A stretch of 64,000 nt of DNA from Megaleporinus macrocephalus (Eukaryota; Chordata; Actinopteri; Characiformes; Anostomidae): contig CM038722.1 in the NCBI GenBank assembly GCA_021613375.1, forward strand, positions 26,784,441-26,848,440, given 5' to 3'. This document shows positions 16,078-25,810 of the stretch, in pieces. The position numbers and the translations under genes were made by a program. How positions within the stretch are numbered: position 1 is the first letter of the stretch; every line of letters starts with the position of its first letter. Below the pieces are notes generated by a model. It was not told the DNA's origin. It saw only the letters and a list, made by a program, of their open reading frames with translations, and did no database searches.

Positions 16078-16475
16078 TGGGGTGCCCAATCCTGGTCCTG
16101 GAGATCTACCACTCTGTGAAGAGTTCAGTTCTAGTCCTAACACACCAGATCCAGATAATACATGTATAGTAATTTATATTCTATTTTATATACCACTCCC
16201 TTATCTCACATTCTGTGTACACCTACATTCGATATATTTATTTAGTCATTTCTGTTTTTCACTTTAATGTATTTTGCATTTCTGGTTGGATGCTAACTGC
16301 ATTTCATTGGCTTTGCACCTGTACTCTGCACAATGACAATAAAGTTAAATCTAATCTAATCTAATAACCAAGGCCATTAGGGGTTTCTAACTATAAAGGC
16401 CAGGTGTGTTGGATCTGAACATTCCAGGGATGGTAGATCTCCAGGACCAGAATTAAGCACCCCTGTCTAAAGCTA
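16078..16475. mobile_element. hAT-like MITE copy 2, split by a LINE tail
   Basis: Left end GGGGTGCCCAATCCTGGTCC; the right end is its inverted copy (GGTAGATCTCCAGGACCAG ... CACCCCTG). The terminal repeats are over 30 bp. The interior is interrupted at CCAGATAATA by the insertion at 16161-16366. Confidence 0.75.
16161..16366 (+). mobile_element. LINE 3' tail nested in a hAT-like MITE
   Basis: Ends GCACAATGACAATAAAGTTA followed by (ATCTA)n, a typical teleost LINE 3' terminus. The copy at 15361 shows the uninterrupted site, so this insertion came later. Confidence 0.75.
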
Positions 16476-17013
16476 ATTATACCAATATTACAACCAGTGT
16501 TTTCTCAAGATCTCAAAAGGCCATTATTCCTCATTCCATAATTTCTGATAAAGCAATGTTCATTCCGTCCTTATAATCCAGCCAAGAGTCACTGCTTCAC
16601 TGAATCTCTACTACACAGCTAGCAAGGGCTAAGCTTATAACCAGACGAAGCTATTAGTCACACAATTTATGAATGCATTGCTCAAAATAGCAAAGTCTGC
16701 ATGGCTAACCGATTAGCTCATTGAGGATAACCTAGCCGAGGCGGGAGGGTTCCAACTGAATACGCCTTGCTGTGCCCTTCTCCCCTCGTACCGCGAGCGA
16801 GCACTTGTGCAGCGTAGGTGACTCAATTCCAACAGGCTGCATCGAAACTGCCAACGGCATGTTAAAAAGAAGGCAAACACATCTCACAACACACTCACAC
16901 TTTGAGGGAAATTCAGAAGAGCTCCGAGAATTAAGTTAATCATCATCTATATTTGACACGTTTAAACAAGATGCAGCATTCACTATAAATGAAAAGGCAT
17001 ACTTTCAGAGGAA

Positions 17014-17722
17014 TTTAATACACAATAACTCTACAATAAATACTTCCATCCTTTGTTTTAAAATCTTCTGATAAAAAATATATATTCATATATATATTCA
17101 AATAGAACATCGAGAGGAGACCAATGCATCTTTATGGGCATCGTAAATCTGTCAAAGTGCACCAGAGAGAGGTTGTTGAATCATTGTGATTGTGAATATT
17201 TAAAAGAATAGCTTGTCCGAGCGTGCTATTGTGGCAAACAGTGACTGAAGGCCTGAAAGCATGGCAATTCCCACTATTTGCTGTTTGTCTGTATTAACTG
17301 TTAGCAACATCAGCTTTTCTGACACAGCTACTCCTTTAAAAATAGCTGCCATGTGTAAGTGTTGTGTGGTACCATTGCGTTCCCAGAGATACAATTGCTC
17401 ACTATGATGTAGCCGGCTTCCTCTAGTCGCTTTAACATAGTATTCGCTTCAGTCTTTGCTGATTTCAGAACAGTTTTTGATTGGGTCTCTTCATGGTTGT
17501 TGGGCTTGAACTGCAGCAGCTCAAATAAAGGTCCATGTCCAATTTCTTTGAGCTCCTCAGAAGTCTCGGGCTCATAACTGTTCGTTTAAATTAGATACGC
17601 TAGAAAATAAGAACCAGGTTCCGTTTGATTGTTCAGGCTGTCGTTGTACAGACGGGATGGGACTCAGACTGAGAGGTCTTTTCAAAGAAGTGTCTCCAGG
17701 TTTAGTGGTTCTGTGAGCGTCT
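17014..17722 (-). other. putative fgf8 3' UTR
   Basis: Sequence downstream of the fgf8 stop is repeat-free and less AT-rich than the intergenic DNA beyond. A minus-strand ATTAAA at 17019-17014 could be the poly(A) signal. No transcript evidence is available, so the end is a guess. Confidence 0.35.
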
Positions 17723-17998
17723 TCAGTTCACGGCAGGCCGATGACTGTGTTTAGTCCTCTTGTTCAGCTGATAGGAGACGACGTCGAAGGGCTTGCGCTC
17801 GGTGAGCAGGTGTCCCCTGGGCAGGCGCTTCATGAAGTGGGCCTCTCGCTGGTGTTGCCTGGTGCGCGTGGCCTTCCTGGGCCGGCCCTTGCGCGTGAAC
17901 GCCATGTACCAGCCTTTGTACTTGGCGTTCTGGAGCGCCGTGTAGTTGTTCTCCAGGACGATCTCGGTGAAAATGCAGTCCCTGCCGTGACCCTTCCT
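17723..17998 (-). CDS. fgf8b: fgf8 exon 5 and stop
   Basis: 276 nt coding residues 122-212 and TGA. It carries the C-terminal half of the trefoil with the heparin-binding basic stretch ([18 protein letters not shown]) and a tail ending HSHRPAVN that differs from Fgf8a. Confidence 0.95.
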   Translation of the reverse strand, partial: RKGHGRDCIFTEIVLENNYTALQNAKYKGWYMAFTRKGRPRKATRTRQHQREAHFMKRLPRGHLLTERKPFDVVSYQLNKRTKHSHRPAVN

Positions 17999-20900
17999 CT
18001 GGAAGACAGTGGAAACATTCGGAGGGCAAAGTTAGAAATATGTTTTTTTTTTATTGGAGATAAGAAGCTGCGGTTTGATCTTGTTAAATACTGATCCAAG
18101 AACTGGGAGGCAAGGTGCAGTAGCGTTTTAGGCAAAGTAAACACATGAAAATGTGTAAAGGAAATACTTTCATTTAAAATCCTGCAAAGAAAAAAAAATA
18201 GATAGGCCTCACCCGTCCAATCAGCTTTCCTTTCTTGTTCATGCAGATATAAAAGCCTGTCTTGGCGCCTCGGATGCGAATCCGGCTTCCGAATGTGTCC
18301 GTCTCCACCACAAGCTTGGCTGAAAATGTGACACAGCCTTGTTTATAGGGAAATTTTCAGCATATACTGTTATGGTGGATGTTGATGATTTAATTTATAG
18401 TTTTAAAGAACTGCATTTGTCACATAATTAGGTATATGGGGGTTACAGAGATAAATCAAAAATAGACAATTACAATTCCATCATAAGGAAACAGCATTTA
18501 AAATCAAATAGAATTAAAAGCAATTACTAATTAATGAATGAGACCCTATTAATTCAGTGAAGCATTTCAAAAGTCACAGTTCATTCATTTTCAGCCCAAG
18601 TTCCAGTTATTAAAGTATTCAGCTTCAGAAAACAGCAGAAGCATACATTTCACAGAACATTACACAAAAACCTATTTAATATGTCTACTTGCTACTTTTG
18701 TGCACCTACTGCCTCTTCAGCTCTTTCATCCTACCAATCTTAAAACCAACCAGTTACATTGGTGACCTCCCAACAAAAGCTGTTCCCAAATCTCTCACTG
18801 ACATTTCGACAGCTGCCCCTTAGCTGCCTTGTAAAATGTATTTCTTATGTGGAACTAAAATGACAAAAGGAGATACTTCTGAGATGAGCTGTCGTCACTG
18901 TCCAGAGAAAAACATCTATTTACACCATTATTTACATTGTTTTACAGTTTTTTATGATAAATGGACCAATAGAGATGCATAAAAATAGACTGGAATAAAT
19001 TCGAGTTCCATTCACTTACATTGAAAGTCAAGAAAGGTTTTTGTCCTCTCCTGTAAAATAGCCATTTTTGGGAAACTTGTTTTTCTTTGGATAGCAACGA
19101 TATAAGATCATCCAATTGCAGAGAAAACCAAAAAGAAAAATGAAGTAAACAAACAGGACTTTTTACTGAACTAGACATTCAACAAGTTACAAAGAAAACC
19201 CCTACAACAGTGCAAGACCTGGCTGACCAGCCCAAACTGTCCCCAATCAGATAAACAGCACTTAAAGCTTCTATCTTTCCCAGAGAGAAGGAAATCAAGC
19301 TGTACTCTTTCTTTAAACCTAAAACCAATCACAGCTGTTTCTGTCCATCCTTTCACTGTGAGGAAACACCTCAGTGCTATGGGTCTGAAAGGATGTGTAG
19401 GTGTTTTTTGTAAGAAATGAAACATTAACACTAGAAGCCCAAACTGGACAGCTAAGATGTGGAGGAAGGTGTTATGGATTAAATAATTGTATGAGGTTAG
19501 TTGGAGGGTGAGAAATAGAAAATGTGAATCAAAACAGAAGCTGTAATGCAGGTAAAGAGTGAACACAGTAAATACTGAAAAAATCTGATATCACATTTAG
19601 CATATTGGCGTCTGGGTTACATTACTGTTGAATATGTATCTGCTTTTCTGCTGTTTTATCTGGAAATTGAATACATTTTTGCACAGTATTGTATTACAAA
19701 GCAACATGTGGTCAGTCGTCCCAACTGTATAGAATTCGGTAATACGAAACAATTTCATCTTGAGCCTGTATCTGCTACACGACTTAAAATGGTGATTTCA
19801 CTCTTGTCATTTCTATGACTTGACTTTCGGGGCTCTTCAAGCACCCGATGATTTTCAGTTTTGGCAGCTGAATGTTTTCATCACAAGCCAAAAAGAAGGC
19901 CTGTGTGCTGTAGGTGAATTACCAGCGCGAGAGCAGTTCATAAACCCTCTGACGTGGACAAGAACAGAAAGAAAAAGCATGTCCAGCAGTGCGGAGGAAA
20001 CATAAACAGCTCCCTTACACAGAAAGAACATACAGCCTATATTTCTGTAACAAACGTCTGGACGTGGGCCGAGTTTGTGCCATATGACGTCCATCATATT
20101 TTTCATGGACCATTGCTTTTATGCTCTATTTGCTCTTTTACATTTTGTCGTGATTATGTGGACTTTTAGTGGATTTATTAACAAGCTCTGTTCAGCGAAC
20201 ATGTTTTTTGTTGAACCAAGTTCATCTTTGACTTCTCTTTTCTGCTTTGGTCTTTTCCTGTTGATTATACAATGCACCACACACAGTCTGTTAAAACTCT
20301 TGGGTGATTTGAAGCTTTCTTAACTACATCAATTGCAAATCTATTACTGTTTTAGCACTCAAGTCTTTTTTTTAATGAATATAGTCATGTTTAATAGCTC
20401 AACAGCCATAGCACTTGTTCATATTGAGCTGAAGATAGTCTACAGTTGGATTTTTTTTTATTTATAGATTTTATACTTTATTCCGAATTAAATTTAGATT
20501 TTCTATTAATGGAAATTTTTAATATGAAAAGTCACATAATTAAAAATGACTTTTGGCTTAGATCCATTTAAAATAAGTTTTTTAATTGGCACTACAGAAC
20601 ATATGGACCAAATGAACTGGACTATTCCAGATATGCACATCAACGAAGCTCAATGGTCAAGTGACATACAAGTAATCCTTCACAGAGAATACACTTCTAC
20701 ACAATTTTAATTTACAATGTTAAACATGCTGTTTATAATACACAATTACTGTTTATACAAATATTTTGTGTTTTTTAATTAAATTAATAAGCAAATACAT
20801 AGACATGTTGGATATGTTTACTTGCTTTCAATTAGAAAATCTGCAAAACATATAATTTGATCATAAACTGTTGCAAAGTAATTCTTTAAGATATTGTGAA

Positions 20901-22916
20901 TGTGGTATAACATATATCTCCAGTTCAAGTCTAATTAATTTCTGAGTAAGCTTAACTATTGATGTTAATTGTCAAAATCCCTCAACAATCTTTAAATAAA
21001 GATTTTAATTCCATTGGTTGTTCAAGCTATTGTTGTAGGTGAGGATTGAGGTTAGTGCAACGTCAATAGTGTGCAAGTTCAGAAAGGGAGACGATCTGGG
21101 GTAAAACGGTGAAGCCGACTTCACCCACTCTCTTCATGAACTGACTCATACTCATACATTGACTTGTAAAGCAATGAAAATTCCTCATAAAGTGACCCTC
21201 CAATAAAGAAAAAAAAACAGTAGGCAAAGTGGATGGACGGCACTGGTGGAAAGATGGCTAGACACTCCGAAATTCTTTGGTGGCAGGAATTCGCTCCCAG
21301 AGGACGGGATCCTAACCACCGTGTTGGGCTTGGAGCAAAACCCTCTCGCTAAGTTGCCCTCAAAACAGGTGCCTTACAGCAGATAGCTATAAAAATCTGG
21401 TCGAGTTCAAATAAAAACTTCACCGACTTTCTTCACAACTTCGCTCTATTTACATCAAGGCTGTATGTGAATCCCAGGCCTCTGCTTCAACCCAATTTTC
21501 ACCGCCGCTGACGTTTTCTGCCAGTGTAATGCATTTTATTAATTCAGATTATTAAGGGGCTTGTGACGTGTGGTTAACATACATATTATAGTTTAATTAC
21601 ATATTACTTTAAACCCTTTTCTCCCACCATATTAACCATTATTTATCTTTCTGGACCAAATAACATTGAGAAGTACAACCCCATCATACTAAGCTTATAT
21701 CAGAGGGAAATGTAACAAGAAGTACTTCAGACTTCTCACATTAGTTTTTAAGTTAGATTATATATATATATATGTTCCAAACAATGAGTTTAGGTGCCCA
21801 AGACATTGGTATATCAGCAGTGTATGTGTTGTACTTCTGAAAACACCATTTAAATGTACAATATATGGCTCTATTAAAATCCATTACCAGCATAATTGAT
21901 TTAAGAAAATGACTGATTAGCTAGAACAAGTGGTGGAGGATCACTACCTATATCTGAATAAATAAACACTTAATTCTTAATGCTCATACTAAACTGTTTT
22001 TTTCATTCTCATGTTCACAGTTGTCCAAGACTATCTATCTATCTATAATATATATATATATATTGAGAGAGGGAGAGAGAGAGGGAAAGATAGTTATGTA
22101 GATATAAGCTTCAAAATATATTAAGTAGATTTTTATCTCTTATACATTGCACATGGCACTAAATATGTTGTGGCTTATCTGATGTATATTAATATATAAT
22201 AAAGCTGACTGGTAGCCTGTGATGCTGACTGATGGAGAAAACTAGGCAAGACAAGAAACCCTGTGTTTCTGAGATTTAATAGTAGAGATGAATATAGACT
22301 CAGGTATATGTTATAACTGCGTATGGATTATTTTAACTTATACTTCATGAACAAATCTAAACTATTCCCAAGCCCTGTGTAAGCCAGACTGGGTACAGTG
22401 GTACAGGGATCTTGTGTTGAGGCTTCTTGAAGACTCTGTAGATACACCGAGGCTACAAAACGGCCCAGTCGTATTTCCACACCCCAAGACTGTGTTATTA
22501 GAGGGAGAGCAAATTGAGGAAGTGTTAGGAAGGCACGGCTAAGATGAGTCCTGATGTCTTTTCCAGACTTTTCTCCGCAGAACACCAGAACAATGCAGAT
22601 TACGTTTCAACCTATGTCGGCTGCGGGAAGTGGTTCGGCTCAGCGTGTCTCTTACCGTGCGCGTCCCCGTCCTCGCCATTAGCGACCACCCTCTTGTTCC
22701 CCAGGATTTGAACGTGTTTCCCACTCGTCCGGCTGTACAGCTGATAAGTCCTCGTTAACCTCCGGCTCGTTCGGTCAGACAGGCGGCTGTGCTCCGTTAC
22801 GTGGTGCTTGAAGTTCGGCACAGAGACCGACTGCATGGTGGTCTGACAGGTAAACAGTTTTCGAGACATAAGAAAAACGCGGGAAAGTGAAAAAACCGTC
22901 ACCAAGCAAAATGCTT

Positions 22917-23006
<90 letters not shown>

Positions 23007-25238
23007 ATACATCTAAAAACTAGACTAGTTTATTATGTGAAGAGGCAGCTTTCTTTTTTACTGACAAAGTTTATATTCCCTAAAAATAACCTAATCGAAA
23101 AATAGAAGGAAAAAAATTAAAAACTAACCTGTTGAATTTGTACTTTTATTGAAAGTTTTTCTTGTTTCAATGAATAAGTCACTTACTGTAATAAGCAATT
23201 CACTTATTACTTAATGTTTATAAAATGTAATTATTTATTTATTTTATGTGTACCAAAATTAAATATTTAACTTCCTTCTTTTTGGTATTAATAAATTAAT
23301 CAATCAATAAAAAAAAAAGGTAAAAAGACTTTTAGCACCGAAATAACATTAATTACTCCAGTCACTTTTTGCACCAGTCAGAGTTTGCACCGTCATCCAA
23401 TCGGAAGCAAGGAGATGGGAATGCGGCCTATCAGGGGCCTGACATCTCTCTGGAGTGAAGTCCTCGCGGGAGATGTCAGGCCTCTGATAGGCTGCTTTAG
23501 CGCCAATGGTCTTCCAGCTCCGTCTCCCTGCGCAGTTTCCCTTAACGACCCTTTTTCTTCTCAGCTCAGCCGCGTGTGCCCACATGTTATTACCATTACC
23601 TCTCGGGCACGGGGGGCTGGAGGGGGGCTTTTGAGGGTGGGGGGGTGTTACGTCTTTTCAAGATGTCTGACATTTTGCCAAAGACTCTATAATGATGAGT
23701 GAGCGGTTATAATACATTTACTGGACTCAACACACAACCAAGGAACTAACATACGCTGTAATATTGACTTTATAAATGAAGGCCTAGAAGTTTCTCAGTC
23801 CTGTGTATATGAGTAGAATGAAGGCTTCTTCTTAGAACTGAGCTCAGATATCTCAGATATCTCTTCTAATTAGTTCAGGCTAATCACTACCTTTAGAACA
23901 TTTAAAAGCAGCCGAGCATATATGGCAATATATAACCTATATATTACATTTAGAGCAAAATGCTTTAGAACTTGTTATGAAAGGTCTGTGATATTTTGTA
24001 TTTCATCTCACTGGATGATGTTTATACTTAACTACTATAACTATGTGAATTGTTTATGGTTTTGTTAAAATATAATATTGTATTATAATATCTGTGTTTT
24101 TTCACATTGGTAGTTTAATAGAGCAGTGTTGCTCATGGGCCGAAGTTGACCTGTGAAGACATTTGTTTCAACTAGTTTAAAATTACTGTAACTCCACCTC
24201 TCTACTTAGTGGCAGAACATGTTTTTTATACCATTCATAACTTAATAAATCCCAATTTTCCCAACTTTAAACTGTGTTTCTGAAGATTACCAGCAGCAAA
24301 ATATAGCATGCTCTTATAAACACTCTAAGTGAACCCAACCTTCTTTGTCTGTGAATTGTTTAGTGTATTTGGTGGTTCTTGGCCTGTCACAAACATTGCC
24401 CAGACCCTACCTTTCCTAGATTTGGTGCTTAGGGAAGCTTGGAGAAGATATGGGCCAAAGAAAAGTTATATAAGAGCTTTGCCAACATAATGGGATGCTT
24501 TAGAGCAGGTCACCATACCCAACACCAAGCGCTGAGCTGAGGAACAGTTGAACTGTGTTCCCTGATTGATGGCGCACCATCCAGTACTTTTAGGTGGATT
24601 GGATAGCGTTATCCAGAATTGCTATCAGTACCTGATGTCACTAATGCTCAGTGAATGCAATCAGACCCTTAAAAAGTCTTGTAAATTACTAAAGTATCTT
24701 GATTTCAGATGTTGAAAACGTGTGAACTTCTTAAGGCAGAGGTTCTTATTAGTATATAAGTATTTTATGCTTAAATGTGACATAGAAAAATGAAAATCGA
24801 CACATTGTTGTTGAAAACAATCCCATACAGTACCAACTGGGGTTCTCCCATTGTTATGTGGTTATGACAATAGAAGAACCCTATATGGTGCTACATAAAA
24901 CCAATTTCTGAAAAGTTCTTTGTAAACCTATATGTAACACATTCTTCATCAACCTGAAGAAGCATCTCACCCTGCTTAGCACCAATTAAGCATGCAGATG
25001 ATTCTATATAGAACCAGAAGAAGCATCTATATTTAGGTGATATATGCTTTGGTTGGGCTGCTTGTTTGCCAAAGCTTACCTGAGTGTAGAAGAGCAGCGT
25101 CATGAATTGGAGCAACCTGCAAAACAAGGGGGCTGTTGTTAATAAGGGGGTCTAATAATATGGCATGAGCTGGTAAGTGAAAGTCCATTTAGAAGGATGC
25201 ACTTACAGGTAACCCAGTCTAGAAGATCTCAGCTTCAT
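17723..25238 (-). CDS. fgf8b: fibroblast growth factor 8 (probably the fgf8b paralogue), complete
   Basis: Five coding exons on the minus strand: 25238-25207, 25116-25080, 22842-22656, 18319-18213, 17998-17723. They total 639 nt, or 212 aa plus stop, with all GT-AG ends and closed phases; zebrafish Fgf8a is about 210 aa. It is a secreted ligand for FGF receptors c and 4, acting in midbrain-hindbrain, limb/fin and heart patterning. Residues 1-23 form a signal peptide ([13 protein letters not shown]), followed by an N-terminal helix region containing PNF (Phe34, equivalent to the FGF8b receptor-contact Phe). The beta-trefoil starts near [16 protein letters not shown] and includes [17 protein letters not shown], Cys111 and Cys129, [32 protein letters not shown] and [15 protein letters not shown]. 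The tail is basic. fgf8 rather than fgf17/18/24 is supported by sequence and by dpcd/poll linkage. The b paralogue is an inference from divergence and the missing fbxw4. Confidence 0.9.
18213..18319 (-). CDS. fgf8b: fgf8 exon 4
   Basis: 107 nt completing Ala86 and coding residues 87-121 ([19 protein letters not shown], then [16 protein letters not shown]). Acceptor ATTTTCAG, donor GTGAGG. Confidence 0.95.
18895..19106. mobile_element. MITE, internally deleted (CGTTGCTGTCCAATG family)
   Basis: Keeps GTCACTGTCCAGAGAAAAAC, GGACCAATAGAGATGC and, at the far end, TTTGGATAGCAACGATATAA, so both terminal repeats are recognisable though diverged. Confidence 0.7.
19330..19418 (+). pseudogene. Tc1-like transposase fragment
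   Basis: One frame reads [18 protein letters not shown], the linker between the two helix-turn-helix motifs of fish Tc1 transposases (consensus like TVRRRLxxxGLxGRxAxKK). It is a short remnant inside the fgf8 intron, with no catalytic DDE part. Confidence 0.65.
19790..20110. promoter_or_regulatory. candidate conserved non-coding element in fgf8 intron 3
   Basis: Unique, GC-balanced sequence between AT-rich repeats, with no exon signature. Intronic enhancers are common in fgf8 genes, but I cannot test conservation. Confidence 0.25.
22656..22842 (-). CDS. fgf8b: fgf8 exon 3
   Basis: 187 nt coding residues 24-85. It starts [15 protein letters not shown], aligned to VTIQSPPNFTQHV of Fgf8a, and continues to [19 protein letters not shown] and ANGEDGDAH. 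The acceptor is ACCTGTCAG. In tetrapod FGF8 this exon has alternative acceptors that make the a/b isoforms; only the long (b-type) form is read here. Confidence 0.93.
22920..23002. repeat. (AT)n microsatellite
   Basis: Uninterrupted AT dinucleotides, 78 bp from the fgf8 exon 3 acceptor. Confidence 0.95.
23391..23620. promoter_or_regulatory. GC-rich island with CCAAT boxes and hairpin in fgf8 intron 2
   Basis: Sharp rise in GC content within AT-rich intron. It has CCAATCGG at 23397-23404, GCCAATGG at 23502-23509, and a 26-bp inverted repeat between them. It could be an alternative promoter or an enhancer; the CCAAT pair is the direct evidence and function is inference. Confidence 0.4.
23423..23495. 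repeat. 26-bp inverted repeat, 21-bp loop
   Basis: Left arm 23423-23448 (GCGGCCTATCAGGGGCCTGA and on) and right arm 23470-23495 are complementary at 24 of 26 positions. Both mismatches are G opposite T, i.e. G-U pairs in a plus-strand RNA. Confidence 0.85.
25080..25116 (-). CDS. fgf8b: fgf8 exon 2 (37-nt microexon, signal peptide core)
   Basis: It codes the hydrophobic [13 protein letters not shown] with exon 1 supplying the first two bases. Acceptor CTTGTTTTGCAG, donor GTAAGC, phase 0 exit. It lies only 90 bp from exon 1. Confidence 0.9.
25207..25238 (-). CDS. fgf8b: fgf8 exon 1 (start)
   Basis: 32 nt coding [10 protein letters not shown] plus two bases. ATG is at 25238-25236 in context TTCAAAATGA; donor GTAAGT. 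The short first coding exon with a SRLGYL/SxLSxL end is characteristic of FGF8-subfamily genes. Confidence 0.9.
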
Positions 25239-25810
25239 TTTGAAGTTCTAAAGTCTCTTGAAGTTCCCGTCTGATGTAAGTCCTTCATGAGTTCCACTGG
25301 TTCTGAGAGAAGGACGGTTCCATATGTCTGCTAAGATGTATCCCGACGTTCATCAGCTACAGTTTTCCTGCCTCGGCGTGAGAGTCCATCTGGGAAGCCG
25401 TGCAGTCGTCGGCCGCGCGCCTCTGCTCATCCGCGCATTCAGTTGATCAGCTACGAAGAACTTAACCGCAGACCTCCTTCGACCGGTGTCCGACCTCCAG
25501 CGGCGCGTGGGCATGTACGGTGAGCGCTCGGTAGCCTATGCATATTCCTCGTTTACCCACAAATCATGATACGTCCTCGTGCAGCGAAGAAAACGAAATC
25601 CGCGCACAGAGTCCGAGACGGATGCCTCAAGCCTGACTGTCCATCAGAGAGACTCCAATGTCAAAGGCACTTCTTTCACGTGCTCTCTTTCCAAGAACCA
25701 GACCACCCTCCTCCCCTCATAGCTTACATCCCACCTTTAAAAAAACATTCTATCTACACGGCAGCAGGAGGAGCGAAGGCGACGGGTTTTAAAAAGAAGA
25801 GTTTCTAATT
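25239..25810 (-). promoter_or_regulatory. fgf8 5' UTR and promoter region
   Basis: CpG-rich compared with the surroundings, especially 25370-25520. A POU/octamer-like TATGCATATT sits at 25537-25546. A minus-strand TTTTTTTAAAGGTGGG near 25732-25747 is weakly TATA-like. No transcription start can be fixed from sequence alone. Confidence 0.5.

Larger units (their letters stand above)
7915..17722. other. intergenic region between dpcd and fgf8 (tail to tail)
   Basis: 9.8 kb with no gene I can support. It is mainly dispersed repeats (MITEs, Tc1 fragments, a LINE tail, a hAT-like MITE, a three-copy tandem repeat). More GC-balanced, repeat-poor islands at ~10.49-11.08, 13.6-14.0, 14.3-14.6, 14.8-15.1 and 16.7-17.4 kb are the likeliest places for regulatory or UTR sequence. 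In human the gene FBXW4 lies in the corresponding position; no F-box or WD-repeat exon was found here. Confidence 0.6.
18320..22655 (-). other. fgf8 intron 3 (4.3 kb)
   Basis: Holds a MITE (18.89-19.11 kb), a Tc1 transposase fragment (19.33 kb), a possible regulatory island (19.79-20.11 kb), very AT-rich DNA at 20.3-21.0 kb, a GC-balanced patch at 21.04-21.5 kb, and short TA and GA tracts near 22.05 kb. I found no missed exon; the exon phases around it close without one. Confidence 0.65.
22843..25079 (-). other. fgf8 intron 2 (2.2 kb)
   Basis: Contains a long (AT)n tract, a GC-rich island with a large inverted repeat (23.39-23.62 kb), AT-rich sequence, and at 24.83-25.05 kb a GGTTCTT-type dispersed repeat right next to exon 2. 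Confidence 0.65.
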
